Source: CAWAPS01 sp963783945
Lineage (GTDB): Bacteria; Actinomycetota; Acidimicrobiia; Acidimicrobiales; Palsa-688
Direction of reading: 5' to 3'
Assembly: GCA_963783945.1 (NCBI GenBank)
Contig: CAWAPS010000032.1
Coordinates: 310,001 to 374,000 of the forward strand
DNA length: 64,000 bases
In this document: piece after piece, positions 36,269 through 45,474 of the stretch
How the letters are laid out: every line of letters begins with the position of its first letter
Numbering within the stretch: position 1 is the first letter of the stretch
Translations under genes and position numbers: made by a program
The notes under the pieces: generated by a model
What the model was told of the DNA's origin: nothing
The model's input: only the letters and a program-made list of their open reading frames with translations
The model's database searches: none

Positions 36269-36789
36269 GGTGGGTTCGCCGGCGCTACGGCGCCCATCCG
36301 GTGCACCTGCTCTTGATGCTGGCCTGCTTTGCCGTGGCCGCGTATGCCTTGACCCGCATGCGGGACCAAACCGGCCTGGTCCAGATCGTCGTGCTATTCG
36401 CCGCCGCCCTGGTGGCTCATGATGTGTTCGGATGGCCGCTCTACACGTGGGCGGATCTGGTTGCCCAACGTTTCTCCCGCCGCAAGGGACCGCGTCCACG
36501 CCCGCAGGTCCCATGGATCAATCACCTCAGGGTCCCGGCGGTGATCGCCGGGACTCTTCTCATCATTTCCTTCCCATTGGTCCTCCAGCTGTCCCACTCC
36601 TATTACGCCGCGGTGTCCGGCGTCTCAGAGTTTCCGTACCTCGAGCACTGGCTGCTCGTCACCGCTGTGCTGTTCGCCGGCTCGGCGATGATCTATATGC
36701 TCCGCGTGGCCTGGGCCCGAAGGACCAAAGCCGAGCCCGCGACGGAGGCGACAGCCTCGGGCAACGGTTCGGCGATCGAGGCGGAATAG
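36265..36789 (+). CDS. four-span membrane protein of unknown function
   Basis: This protein has 174 residues and starts at GTG overlapping the previous stop (GTGA). Hydrophobic segments lie at about 10-26, 36-54, 88-108 and 122-142. A conserved-looking Trp/Tyr stretch (VFGWPLYTWADLVAQRF) follows the second. No family is recognised. The tight coupling with the cytochrome b561/molybdopterin fusion suggests a partner subunit of that redox system. The arrangement does not match exosortase, since no Cys/Arg/His triad is visible in the periplasmic loops. Confidence 0.6.
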   Translation: MRWVRRRYGAHPVHLLLMLACFAVAAYALTRMRDQTGLVQIVVLFAAALVAHDVFGWPLYTWADLVAQRFSRRKGPRPRPQVPWINHLRVPAVIAGTLLIISFPLVLQLSHSYYAAVSGVSEFPYLEHWLLVTAVLFAGSAMIYMLRVAWARRTKAEPATEATASGNGSAIEAE

Positions 36790-36813
36790 ACCGCTGGGGA
36801 GTTGCGGGGGAAG

Positions 36814-36830
36814 CGCCCCGCACCGGGGCG
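36814..36830. terminator. weak GC hairpin between convergent genes
   Basis: CGCCCC 36814-36819 pairs with GGGGCG 36825-36830 around a 5-base loop in the 53-base gap between two convergent stops. There is no T-run, so it is only a possible bidirectional terminator. Confidence 0.25.
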
Positions 36831-36842
36831 GAGCGGCTGTGT

Positions 36843-38411
36843 CTACTGTCCAGCCGCGGCCGAGGCTGCCGGCACGGCGACCGGCCGGCTCTCCCGCAGG
36901 CCGGCACCGGCCAGGAGACGCCGGTCATCGAGCTTGCTCGAAGGGGTGAGGGGGAGGCTGTCGACGATCTCGATGCGATCGGGAAGCATGTTGTCCGGAA
37001 GCCGCTGCCGGGCCGCCCGATGCAATTCCAGCACGGAGACCGGCCCGGACGGTACCACGAAGGCCGCGATTCCAATCTGGCCACCGTCGTCGAAAATGAT
37101 GCACGCCGCCCCCGAGACCCCGGCCAGTTGCCGCATGGCGTCCCCCATCTCGATCAGCGAGATCCGCACCCCGCTCCGCTTCACTACCCGGTCGGCGCGG
37201 TCCACGTAGACGTAGTTACCAGAGACGTCCCGGTACACGAGGTCGCCGGTACGGTACACGGCCTGCCCCGGCACGATGTCGGTCCGGAGGACTTCGGCGG
37301 TGAGTTGGGGAGCTCCCCAATAGCCCATCATGAGCTGGGCTCCGCCGATGTACAGCTCGCCGACCTGGTTCGGCTCGTCGATAACCCGTTTGTTGGGGTC
37401 GACCAGATGGAAGGTGACCTTCGGGTGGGGCCGGCCCATAGGTACAATCCCGTCGGAGGTCAGCTCGGGCGTGAGCTTTATATGGGTCACGGCGATGGTG
37501 GTCTCCGTGGGCCCGTACCGATTGAACACCTGCACCTGCGGGGCGGCCTCCCAGAGGGCCTTGATGTCGGCCAGCGAACTGGCCTCGCCGCCCAAGGCGA
37601 TGATGTTGAGGCTCGTGCCAGCCAGGCTCGATACCAACTGGTTCGACAGCAGGAGGCGCAGATACGTTGGCGAGAAGCCCGTGTAGGTAATCGACTCCCT
37701 CGCCACCGCGTTGAAAAAGGTTCGTGGGTGGAGCAGAGCCTCCCGCGGCCTGATCACCACGGCGCCGCCGGAGAAGAGAGTCGGGAACAGGGTTCCGAAC
37801 CCGCCATCGAAATGGAAAGGCGACACGCACAGAGTCCGCGTCTCCGATTCCAGACCGAGGGCGGCAACGGCCGCTTCGACGGCAGCCAAGAACGCCCCGT
37901 TGCCAATCAGCACGCCCTTGGGCGTGCCCGTCGTACCCGACGTGTAGATCGCGTAGGCCGCGCTGTCGGGCCGGCCGTCGGGCATGGGGGCCGGGTCCGG
38001 GCCGAGTAACTCAGCAAAGGCCTTGCACTGGTAGCGGTTCAGGCATTGAGGGCCCTCGGTGCGTTGCCCCGCCACGACCACCATGGTCGGCTGACAATCG
38101 TCCAGGATCACAGACAGCCTGGCGTCGGGATCAGAGACCGCCAGAGGAACGAATGTGGCGCCTACCCACATGCTCGCCAGGGCGGCCACCACGAATTCGA
38201 CGGAGTTGGGCAGGAACAGCGCCACCCGGTCGCCGGGATTCACGCCGCCGGCGGACAGGCCGAAGGCGACCCGGGCTGCTTCGTCGCGGAGGTCTGCGTA
38301 GGTGAGCTCCCGATCGAGATCCTTGACAGCCGGAGATTCTCCTGACTGCGAAGCGTGCTCGAGGATCCCGCTCAGAACGTCCGCGGTCGATGTCAGTGTC
38401 CCGTTGTTCAT
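36843..38411 (-). CDS. AMP-forming acyl/aminoacyl ligase (adenylation enzyme)
   Basis: This 522-residue enzyme is a complete adenylate-forming enzyme. ELTYADLRDEAARVAFGL opens the N-domain, YAIYTSGTTGTPKGVLIG is the phosphate loop, FNRYGPTETTIAVTHI the adenine region, and YRTGDLVYRDVSGNYVYVDR the hinge. The C-terminal lysine lies in LPLTPSSKLDD. It resembles free-standing NRPS adenylation domains and the acyl ligases of exosortase-type EPS loci. It has no fused carrier domain, so the discrete ACP at 33.9 kb is the natural acceptor. It overlaps the deacylase gene by four bases and is the third gene of the run that starts with the aldo/keto reductase. An Ala-rich tail follows the fold. Confidence 0.88.
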   Translation of the reverse strand: MNNGTLTSTADVLSGILEHASQSGESPAVKDLDRELTYADLRDEAARVAFGLSAGGVNPGDRVALFLPNSVEFVVAALASMWVGATFVPLAVSDPDARLSVILDDCQPTMVVVAGQRTEGPQCLNRYQCKAFAELLGPDPAPMPDGRPDSAAYAIYTSGTTGTPKGVLIGNGAFLAAVEAAVAALGLESETRTLCVSPFHFDGGFGTLFPTLFSGGAVVIRPREALLHPRTFFNAVARESITYTGFSPTYLRLLLSNQLVSSLAGTSLNIIALGGEASSLADIKALWEAAPQVQVFNRYGPTETTIAVTHIKLTPELTSDGIVPMGRPHPKVTFHLVDPNKRVIDEPNQVGELYIGGAQLMMGYWGAPQLTAEVLRTDIVPGQAVYRTGDLVYRDVSGNYVYVDRADRVVKRSGVRISLIEMGDAMRQLAGVSGAACIIFDDGGQIGIAAFVVPSGPVSVLELHRAARQRLPDNMLPDRIEIVDSLPLTPSSKLDDRRLLAGAGLRESRPVAVPAASAAAGQ

Positions 38412-40159
38412 TTCGGCCCCTTCCTGGTTCCGCGGACGAGCTCACCCGGGAGGGATCCCGTGTGCTCGCCGTGCTCAAAAGTGACCACACCTCGCTTGAT
38501 GGTCTGCTGGTAACCCCGGGCCGTCTGGAGTAGACGCCGGCCCCCGGCCGGCAGATCGACAACTATCTCGGGCGGCAGGCACTCGAGCCCCTCGAGGTCG
38601 ATGATATTGAGATCCGCCAGATACCCCGGCGCCACCACCCCTCGGTCCAGCCAGCCCAGATGCTCAGCCGGGCGGCGCGAGATGTGATGAATGACCGACT
38701 CGATCGGCAGTCCCCGGTCCTCCGCTCGATCCCGGGCCCACAGCGAGAGGAATGTCGTTGTCATGCTCCCATCGCAGATCTGCCCGCAATGGGCACCTGC
38801 ATCGGACAACCCGAACATCGCCACAGGAGAGGAGATCATCTCCCTCACCGCGTCGAGGTTGCCGTGAGCAAAATTGAAGAGCGGATTGTAGATCAGCTGA
38901 CGCCCGCCTCGTTCCAGCTGCATGTCGTAGGCGTACTCGCGGGGATCCACGCCGGCCCGCCGGGCCAGCGCGGCGAGCGAGCGACTGGAGTCGAAATCGT
39001 AATTGACCGGATCCTCGAGCACGAACATCTGATCGAAGCGGCCGAAGAAGCGATAACCCTGAAACGCGTCCGCACCACTGGTCAGGTGAGCGTGGCCGTC
39101 GATGATCCGGCGACGGAGCTCGGGCTGGCGCAGGGCCTCGACCCGCTCGGCCAGGGGGAGATCCGCAATCTTGCGGTACGCCCGCGACGGGGTGAACACG
39201 TTGGCCGACGCCTGCAAACCAAACAGGACGCCGATGGGGCGAGGAGCTACCTGGGCCTTGACATCGAGCCCTTCGGCCCTCAGAGACCCGGCGAGAGCCA
39301 TGAGATCTCTCCACCGTTCCGGCGCGCCGATGTCCTGTTGCACGGTATAGCTGACCGGCCGACGGCAGGTGCGGGCGAACTCCGAGATCAAGTCGAATTC
39401 GGACTGGGCAAAAGCGTCGTCCGTTGTCCGGTAACAGTCGGATATGAACTGAAAGACTCCGGCATCCCGCTCACGAAGCACTGTCGCCAGAGCCAGCAGC
39501 TCGGGGCTGCGCGCCCGCAGGGTGCCGAGGTTGTCGCCCCCGCTGGTGCGGTGCATCTCAGTGCGCGAGGTCGAAACGCCGACGGCCCCGAGATCCAGGC
39601 CCTGCCCGAGCAGCTTCGCCATCTCCTGCATCTCGTCGGCGTTGGGAGCCACTTGGGGATCGGCTCCCGGCTCGCCCATGACGAATGCCCGGAGCGCGGC
39701 GTGCGGCAAGTGGGTGCCCACATCGATCGTCCTGGGCTGGCGATCGAGAGCCCCGAGGTACTCCGGGAAGGACTCCCAATCCCACTTCAGCCCCTCGTGC
39801 AGGGCCGTTCCCGGGATGTCCTCGACCCCTTCCATCATGGCGATGAGCCAGTCGTGGCGATCCGGTGCCACGGGAGCGAAGCCGACGCCGCAGTTACCCA
39901 TGGCTACTGTCGTGACACCGTGGTTGGACGATGGCGCGAGGAACGGATCCCAGGTCGCCTGGCCGTCGTAGTGAGTATGAGGATCCACGAAGCCCGGGGT
40001 CACGACCAGGCCGGTGGCGTCGATTTCCCGCCTACCCTGCCCGACGTCGCGGCCTACGGCCACGATGACGTCATCCCGGACCGCAACGTCGGCAGTACGC
40101 GGCGGTCGCCCCGTCCCGTCGACGAGCGTCCCGCCGCGAATTACCAGATCAGACTTCAT
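38408..40159 (-). CDS. D-aminoacylase-type amidohydrolase
   Basis: This protein has 583 residues. MKSDLVIRGGTLVDGTGRPP is the opening beta-sandwich, VVTPGFVDPHTHYDGQATWD contains the H-x-H metal ligands, VAMGNCGVGFAPV has the bridging-region cysteine, and MFGLSDAGAHCG the C-terminal aspartate. These match N-acyl-D-amino-acid deacylases and related N-substituted amidohydrolases. The last segment (YLADLNIIDLEGL) restores the sandwich. The true substrate could be any N-acyl or cyclic amide. It lies between the reductase and the AMP ligase on the same strand and overlaps the ligase start (ATGA), so all three probably act in one pathway. Confidence 0.87.
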   Translation of the reverse strand: MKSDLVIRGGTLVDGTGRPPRTADVAVRDDVIVAVGRDVGQGRREIDATGLVVTPGFVDPHTHYDGQATWDPFLAPSSNHGVTTVAMGNCGVGFAPVAPDRHDWLIAMMEGVEDIPGTALHEGLKWDWESFPEYLGALDRQPRTIDVGTHLPHAALRAFVMGEPGADPQVAPNADEMQEMAKLLGQGLDLGAVGVSTSRTEMHRTSGGDNLGTLRARSPELLALATVLRERDAGVFQFISDCYRTTDDAFAQSEFDLISEFARTCRRPVSYTVQQDIGAPERWRDLMALAGSLRAEGLDVKAQVAPRPIGVLFGLQASANVFTPSRAYRKIADLPLAERVEALRQPELRRRIIDGHAHLTSGADAFQGYRFFGRFDQMFVLEDPVNYDFDSSRSLAALARRAGVDPREYAYDMQLERGGRQLIYNPLFNFAHGNLDAVREMISSPVAMFGLSDAGAHCGQICDGSMTTTFLSLWARDRAEDRGLPIESVIHHISRRPAEHLGWLDRGVVAPGYLADLNIIDLEGLECLPPEIVVDLPAGGRRLLQTARGYQQTIKRGVVTFEHGEHTGSLPGELVRGTRKGPK

Positions 40160-40194
40160 GCTTCCCCTATCAAAAAATCGCCTCGCGGGCCTGA

Positions 40195-41070
40195 CTAGCC
40201 CTGCAGAGTCCAGCGTCGCAATGTCTTCCTGGCCTTGGTCAGCGACTCGTACTGATCCTCGCACAGGTGGATATCGGCCGCCGCGCAGTTTTCCTCCAGG
40301 TGCCTGACCGATGATGTGCCCGGGATCGGAAGCATTATCGGAGAGCGCCGCAGCAGCCACGCCAAGCAGACCTGGGGAACGGAAGCCCCAATATCTCTCG
40401 CCACCTCGTCGACCGGTCCGCCCGGGCGGGTCAGCTTTCCACTGGCCAAGGGAAACCACGGAATGAAGGCGATGCCCTCGCTCTCGCAGTGGTCGACGAC
40501 CTTGTCGGCCCCGCGATCGGCAACGTTGTAATGATTCTGGACACTCACGATCGGAACGAACCTACGGGCCGCTTCGATCTGCTGAACCGTCACCTCGGAG
40601 AGCCCGACTTCCGCAACCTTGCCCTCGGCCCGCAGGGCGGCAAGGGTGCCGAACTGGTCGCCCGCAGGCACCTTGGGATCCACGCGATGGAGTTGAAACA
40701 GATCGATGCGCTCGACCCCGAGACGACGGAGACTTCCCTCGCACTGCCGGCGAAGGTATTCGGGACGGCCGCACTCGACCCACACATCGGGACCGGGACG
40801 GGTCAAACCCGCTTTGGTGGCGATCTTCAGGTGATCCGGGTAAGGGTGGAGAGCCTCCTTAATGAGATCTTCCGCCACATCGGGCCCGTAGGCGTCCGCG
40901 GTGTCGATCAGATCGACACCTAAGTCGACTGCGGCCCGCAGAACCCGGACCGCCTCGTCGCGATCGCGAGGAGGGCCCCAGACCCCCGGACCGGTGAGCT
41001 GCATCGTGCCGAACCCAAGGCGGTGCACCGTCAGCGAGCCCAACTCGGCCGTGACCGGGTCGGATAGCAT
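40195..41070 (-). CDS. aldo/keto reductase
   Basis: This 291-residue TIM barrel opens VHRLGFGTMQLTGPGVWG. The catalytic tetrad is visible: Asp and Tyr in LIDTADAYGP, Lys in LKIATKAGL and His in LFQLHRVDP. NADPH-binding residues lie in SIMLPIPGTSSVRHLEEN. I start at ATG 41070; an upstream in-frame extension of 36 residues looks non-coding. It is probably the first gene of the reductase-deacylase-ligase run, facing a divergent spacer shared with the FAD protein gene. The substrate is unknown. Confidence 0.9.
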   Translation of the reverse strand: MLSDPVTAELGSLTVHRLGFGTMQLTGPGVWGPPRDRDEAVRVLRAAVDLGVDLIDTADAYGPDVAEDLIKEALHPYPDHLKIATKAGLTRPGPDVWVECGRPEYLRRQCEGSLRRLGVERIDLFQLHRVDPKVPAGDQFGTLAALRAEGKVAEVGLSEVTVQQIEAARRFVPIVSVQNHYNVADRGADKVVDHCESEGIAFIPWFPLASGKLTRPGGPVDEVARDIGASVPQVCLAWLLRRSPIMLPIPGTSSVRHLEENCAAADIHLCEDQYESLTKARKTLRRWTLQG

Positions 41071-41406
41071 CGAGTGTTTGTCGGTTCGCACACGGCCTCC
41101 CTTGAGCTCGCAGCGCCGCCCGTCTGCGATGGTCCAGTCCAACGTCACGGCGCGATCTAGTAACCTAATGATGAACACTCACCGCTTCACCAACGGACCG
41201 ACAACATGCGCCCGCCATTTGGACATAAGGCGGCATCGGCGAATGTTGACAACCTGTTGCGTTCCAGTCGGGGGCTTACCGTCGTAATCTGAGGGGGACC
41301 ACTGACGAGGGGCTGACTTGCGCGCCATGTTGTCTTGCCGAGATGTCCGAAGCTGTTCGATCGAGCGCCGCCACCAGGCGGCCCACGACGGGTCGCGGGA
41401 AGTCGG
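41071..41406. promoter_or_regulatory. divergent spacer between aldo/keto reductase and FAD protein genes
   Basis: These 336 bases hold no gene. A long frame antisense to the FAD gene crosses part of it but looks like a shadow. A moderately AT-rich part at 41150-41260 includes TTGACA at about 41247; no matching -10 box is convincing. Confidence 0.35.
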
Positions 41407-43224
41407 ATGATCGAGTTCGCCATCGTCGGGCTCGGTTCGTGGGGCCTCTGCGTGCTCGAGCGCACCGTACGCCGGGCTCGGCGGACCGACGCGTCGATCA
41501 GGGTCCACGTCATCGAGCCGGGCCAGCTCGGGGGTGGGATCTACAGCACCGGCCAGCCGGACTACCTGGTGCTCAACAACGCCTGCGGCCAGCTTTCGCT
41601 GTACGCGTCCCCTGACGACGATCAGAGCCCCCCTTACGCCGTCGGCCTCTACGACTGGACGGTGCGCCGCGGCTACCGCTGGGTGGGCTACGAATGCCGG
41701 ATCGGCGAGGGGGGCAGGCCCATCCTGCCCACCGACTACCTGCCGCGGCGGCTCATGGGCGAGTATCTGGCCTGGTTCTACGACACGCTCGTGGCCGACG
41801 CCCCACCGAACCTCGAGGTGGTCCGCCACTATGCCGCGGCACTCGACATCTCTCAGCAGATCGGTGGGCGCGAGGCGCTCCTGCTCGACAGCGGGGCCAT
41901 CATCACCGTCGACCACGTGGTCCTGACCTCGGGTCACACCTACAACTCCGAGGGGGGAGGCGACGACACGTCCAGCCTCCGGTACCTGCGTCCCTACCCG
42001 GTGGAGCACTTCGATGAGTCGCTGGCGCCTGGCGCGCCCATAGCCATCTCGGGCATGGGGCTGGTCGCCTTCGACCTGGTTACGGCGCTCACGGTCGGCC
42101 GGGGTGGGACATTCGAGGAGATCGGGCCGAGGATGCGCTACCAGCGCAGCGGCCGCGAACCGATCGTCTACTTGTATTCACGCTCGGGTGTGCCGTACTG
42201 CGTGAAGTCGGCCCAGGGGACCGATCCTTACGGCGGGTACGACCCGGTCGTCTGCACCCCGGAGTCGTTCGCCGAGCTGACCAACCCGGGGGGGTCACGG
42301 ATCCGCCGGCACGTGGACTTCAGGCGGGACCTACTTCCCCTCCTGCTCGGGGAGATGCGGTCCCGCTACTACTCCCACTCCGCGTTCCTTCGCGGCGGGC
42401 CCGAAGAGTCCGAGGCCGTTCGGAGCCATCTGCGCTGCGGTTGGGTGAGCGGCCAGTTCGAGAAGTCGGTCGAAGAGCTGGAGCCGCGGTACGGACGTTT
42501 CGACCCCGCCGACCATGTTTTCGCCGGTGCCGGGCGCCACTACGTGTCCAGCCAGGACTATCAGGCTCAGGTGTACGAAATGATCGAGGATGACCTCGAT
42601 GAGGCCCTGATGGAGGGAGGCAGCCCGGTCAAGGCGGCGCAGGAGGTAACAAGAATCCTGCGCGACCAGCTGCGGTCCGTCATCGAGTACGGAGGGCTGT
42701 CGCTGGAGTCGTACATCGATTTCCAGTCGAACATCCGCGGGCGGATCAACCGGCTCGAAGCCGGCCCGCCCCCGCTGCGGTCCCAGCAGTTGCTCGGCCT
42801 GCTGGAGGCAGGCGTGGTGAGGGTCCCGTTTGGGCCCAACCCGGAGCTGACGCCGGTGGGCGACGGACGGGTTGCCATGCGCTCGACCCAGCTCGACCGC
42901 ATGTCAGCAGCCACGGTTACCGGCGTCATCCGGGGTCATCTCGACCTGCCTTCGCTTTCCCGGTCGGTATCGCCCTTGCTCAGCCGCCTGTACGCCAAGG
43001 GGCGCCTGACTCAGCTGAGCTACGGCGACACCGCAGTCGGCAGCGTGGCCCTCAGCGAGCGGTTCCACCCCTACGATGTCGAAGGCCGGGTTCAGCGGCA
43101 CCTGTCGCTGCTCGGCGTCCTGACCGAAGGGGTGCGCTACTTCACCCACTACCTTCCGTCCCCCCGCAGCCGCCTGCGGGCCGTCCTCGACGCTCAGGCC
43201 TGCGTCGAGGCCATCATCGCTTGA
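41407..43224 (+). CDS. large FAD/NAD(P)-binding protein (HI0933/YdhS-like group)
   Basis: This protein has 605 residues. IEFAIVGLGSWGLCVLERTV is the N-terminal dinucleotide-binding fold, followed by HVIEPGQLGGGIYSTGQPDY and LVLNNACGQLSLYA, as in the FAD-NAD(P)-binding family (PF13454 type). A second nucleotide fold is at PIAISGMGLVAFDLVTALT. The C-terminal 250 residues are family-specific. Such proteins occur beside ATP-grasp and amino-acid tailoring genes in actinobacterial metabolite clusters, where N-oxygenation or other oxidation is suspected. The start ATG at 41407 is the first in a good context. Its end overlaps the convergent MetY gene by 11 bases. Confidence 0.8.
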   Translation: MIEFAIVGLGSWGLCVLERTVRRARRTDASIRVHVIEPGQLGGGIYSTGQPDYLVLNNACGQLSLYASPDDDQSPPYAVGLYDWTVRRGYRWVGYECRIGEGGRPILPTDYLPRRLMGEYLAWFYDTLVADAPPNLEVVRHYAAALDISQQIGGREALLLDSGAIITVDHVVLTSGHTYNSEGGGDDTSSLRYLRPYPVEHFDESLAPGAPIAISGMGLVAFDLVTALTVGRGGTFEEIGPRMRYQRSGREPIVYLYSRSGVPYCVKSAQGTDPYGGYDPVVCTPESFAELTNPGGSRIRRHVDFRRDLLPLLLGEMRSRYYSHSAFLRGGPEESEAVRSHLRCGWVSGQFEKSVEELEPRYGRFDPADHVFAGAGRHYVSSQDYQAQVYEMIEDDLDEALMEGGSPVKAAQEVTRILRDQLRSVIEYGGLSLESYIDFQSNIRGRINRLEAGPPPLRSQQLLGLLEAGVVRVPFGPNPELTPVGDGRVAMRSTQLDRMSAATVTGVIRGHLDLPSLSRSVSPLLSRLYAKGRLTQLSYGDTAVGSVALSERFHPYDVEGRVQRHLSLLGVLTEGVRYFTHYLPSPRSRLRAVLDAQACVEAIIA

Positions 43225-44491
43225 CGCACTTCTCCAGGGCCTGATCGATATCGTCGATAAGGTCGTCCACGTGCTCGATACCGACGGACAGACGAACGGT
43301 CTCAGGCCGGATCTTGGCCGCCAGGAGTTCGGCTTCGGTCAGCTGACGGTGGGTGGTCGACGCCGGGTGGCTCACCAGCGACTTGGCGTCCCCCAGGTTG
43401 ACGAGGCGCTTGAACAGTTGTACCGAGTCGAAGAAGCCGAGGGCCGACTCGTACCCGCCAACCACCCCGAAAGTGATGATTGAAGGCACCCGGCCGTTGA
43501 GATAGCGCTTGACCAGATGATGGTGGGGATGATCGGCGAAACCGGCGTAGCTCACCCACTCCACCCTCGGATCGGCGGCCAGATACGTGGCGATAGCCCG
43601 GGCATTGGCCTCGTGGCGCTCGAGCCGGACCGCCATGGTCTCCAGACCCTGCAAGAGCAGGAAAGAGTTCATCGGCGCCAGGGTCGCTCCGGTGTTGCGC
43701 AGATGGATCGAGCGGGCCCGGACCACGAAGGGCCGCTCCGGGAAGTCGCGGGCGAAGACGACATTGTGGAAGGCCGGCTCAGGCTGGTTGAACATGGGAA
43801 AGCGCTCGGCGTGCTCGGTCCAGGGGAAGATGCCCCCGTCCACGATCGCCCCTCCGGTAGTAGTTCCGTGGCCGCCCACAAACTTCGTCAGGGAGTGGAC
43901 CACCACGTCCGCCCCGAACTCGATCGGCTTCAGCATCATCGGGGTGGGCACGGTGTTGTCCGCGATCAACGGCACCCCGTTGGCGTGGGCGAGGGCGGCC
44001 ACCGCCTCCAGATCCACCACGTTGCCGGCGGGGTTACCCACGGTTTCGCAGAACACCGCGCACGTCCGCTCGTCGAACAGCGATTTCATCGACTCTGCGG
44101 TGTCGTCGGCAGCGAAGCGGGCCTGGATGCCGAACGTGGGCAGGACGTGAGCGAAGTAGGTGAAAGTGGCCCCGTACAGCTGGGGGGCGACGATCAGGTT
44201 GGATCCAGTGCGGGCCACGTTCATGATGGAGTAGCTCACCGCGGCCATACCCGAGGCCACGGCCAGCGCCGCGGTGCCTCCTTCGAGGGCGGCGAGGCGC
44301 CGTTCGAGGACGTCGTTGGTGGGGTTGTTAATTCGGTTGTAATGGAACCCCGGCACCTCGAGGTCGAACACCGCACCGGCGTGCTCGGCGTCGATGAAGT
44401 CGTGGGCCACGGTCTGGTAAATCGGAACTGCCACCGCCCGGGTGGAGTCGCCGTCGTACCCGCCATGGATAGCGATCGTCTCGTCGTGCAT
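43214..44491 (-). CDS. metY: O-acetylhomoserine sulfhydrylase-type PLP enzyme
   Basis: This 425-residue protein is a Cys/Met-metabolism PLP enzyme. YNRINNPTNDVLERRLAALE and ALAVASGMAAVSYSIMNVA are conserved, and the PLP lysine sits in DVVVHSLTKFVGGHG. NLGDAKSLVSHPASTTHR binds the substrate carboxylate. The length and the SLTK context match MetY rather than the shorter cystathionine synthases. It would normally join sulfide to O-acyl-homoserine to give homocysteine, but relatives in metabolite clusters carry out other gamma-substitutions. It lies 8 bases after the MetA-like gene stop in the order ATP-grasp, MetA, MetY. Confidence 0.9.
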   Translation of the reverse strand: MHDETIAIHGGYDGDSTRAVAVPIYQTVAHDFIDAEHAGAVFDLEVPGFHYNRINNPTNDVLERRLAALEGGTAALAVASGMAAVSYSIMNVARTGSNLIVAPQLYGATFTYFAHVLPTFGIQARFAADDTAESMKSLFDERTCAVFCETVGNPAGNVVDLEAVAALAHANGVPLIADNTVPTPMMLKPIEFGADVVVHSLTKFVGGHGTTTGGAIVDGGIFPWTEHAERFPMFNQPEPAFHNVVFARDFPERPFVVRARSIHLRNTGATLAPMNSFLLLQGLETMAVRLERHEANARAIATYLAADPRVEWVSYAGFADHPHHHLVKRYLNGRVPSIITFGVVGGYESALGFFDSVQLFKRLVNLGDAKSLVSHPASTTHRQLTEAELLAAKIRPETVRLSVGIEHVDDLIDDIDQALEKCVKR

Positions 44492-44499
44492 GTTGTCTG

Positions 44500-45474
44500 T
44501 TAACTCCTGTTGGGGACCCCCGCCAACCAGTTGGCGTAGAGCCGGATGGCGACCTCGCGCCACTGCCAGCTGGCTCGGGCGACCGCCTCAGCGAACGGAA
44601 AAGACTCGAGCAGCGCCCGGCTACGCTCGCCGACCTCGATCCGGGCTTGCAACTGTTGCACCGCGCTCCAGTCGGCGCCCGTAACGCAGTGCTGCGGCAG
44701 GCAGGGCAGGTCGTCTCGCTCGCCGCACACATACCGCCTGACGTCCCGCTGGTACTCGAGCAACAGGCTGGGCGGCCCGTACTCCGGATGGCTCTGCACG
44801 AGGACTACCTCAGCGCCACCGGCCGCTTTAGCCGCCACGCTCCAATCGCTCCTCTGGGAGTGCAGGACCAAGTTGTAACCGGCCGACCGGACCGCTTCGC
44901 TGTCCACCGTGTTGAACCGCGAGTGCGGCAGCACCACATCCGGGCCGAGTCCGGCGGCCAACCGGTGCTCGCGGGCGACTTCCTGGGCGAATACGCCGGT
45001 GCACTTCGCCGGTAGCCTGGTGCGAGCCAGCCCGTCGAACACCGCGAGCGCGGCATGGGCGGTCAAGCACGAAAGCAGCATCGACGCCACGCGCTCCTGG
45101 GCCCACGAGAGCAGCCAGACAAGGTCGGCCCAGTACGGCTCATCCGCCAGCGTGGACGCCAGAGGCTCTGAGCCGGTGACGATGAGCAGGTCGGGTCGCG
45201 GGTGCTCCTCGAGATCACCCAGGTCCGAGTAGCCATCGGCAATCAGCGGCGCCGTGCGGTCCCCTCGCGGCACTCCCTTCATGGTGTACCGGCGAAGCTC
45301 AACGGTCTCGGCGCCGGCTCCGACGTCGAGGAGACCGGAGATTTGACGTTCCGTCGCGGCGAATGCCGGGTCGGGCATGTTGTTGACAAATGCGCACGTC
45401 CATCGGGCCTCGGTCCCACCGCCGAGGGATTCGCCCCGGCCGGCCGCCCCAGTCCGGCTCAGGCGGAGAGCCAC
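44500..45474 (-). CDS. metA: homoserine O-acyltransferase, MetA family
   Basis: This protein has 324 residues. CAFVNNMPDPAFAATERQIS is the MetA opening, the nucleophilic cysteine is in MLLSCLTAHAALAVF, and EVVLVQSHPEYGPPSLLLE carries the His/Glu part of the triad. It is a class I glutamine-amidotransferase-like fold. It activates homoserine with an acetyl or succinyl group; which one cannot be decided by eye. I start at GTG 45474, whose first base is shared with the ATP-grasp stop (TAGTG). The far upstream in-frame stretch lies over the ATP-grasp gene and is not coding. Confidence 0.85.
   Translation of the reverse strand: MALRLSRTGAAGRGESLGGGTEARWTCAFVNNMPDPAFAATERQISGLLDVGAGAETVELRRYTMKGVPRGDRTAPLIADGYSDLGDLEEHPRPDLLIVTGSEPLASTLADEPYWADLVWLLSWAQERVASMLLSCLTAHAALAVFDGLARTRLPAKCTGVFAQEVAREHRLAAGLGPDVVLPHSRFNTVDSEAVRSAGYNLVLHSQRSDWSVAAKAAGGAEVVLVQSHPEYGPPSLLLEYQRDVRRYVCGERDDLPCLPQHCVTGADWSAVQQLQARIEVGERSRALLESFPFAEAVARASWQWREVAIRLYANWLAGVPNRS

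Noticed and set aside
36265..36789. Multi-span protein as an exosortase
   Set aside because: It is too short, and no Cys/Arg/His triad is visible in the loops.
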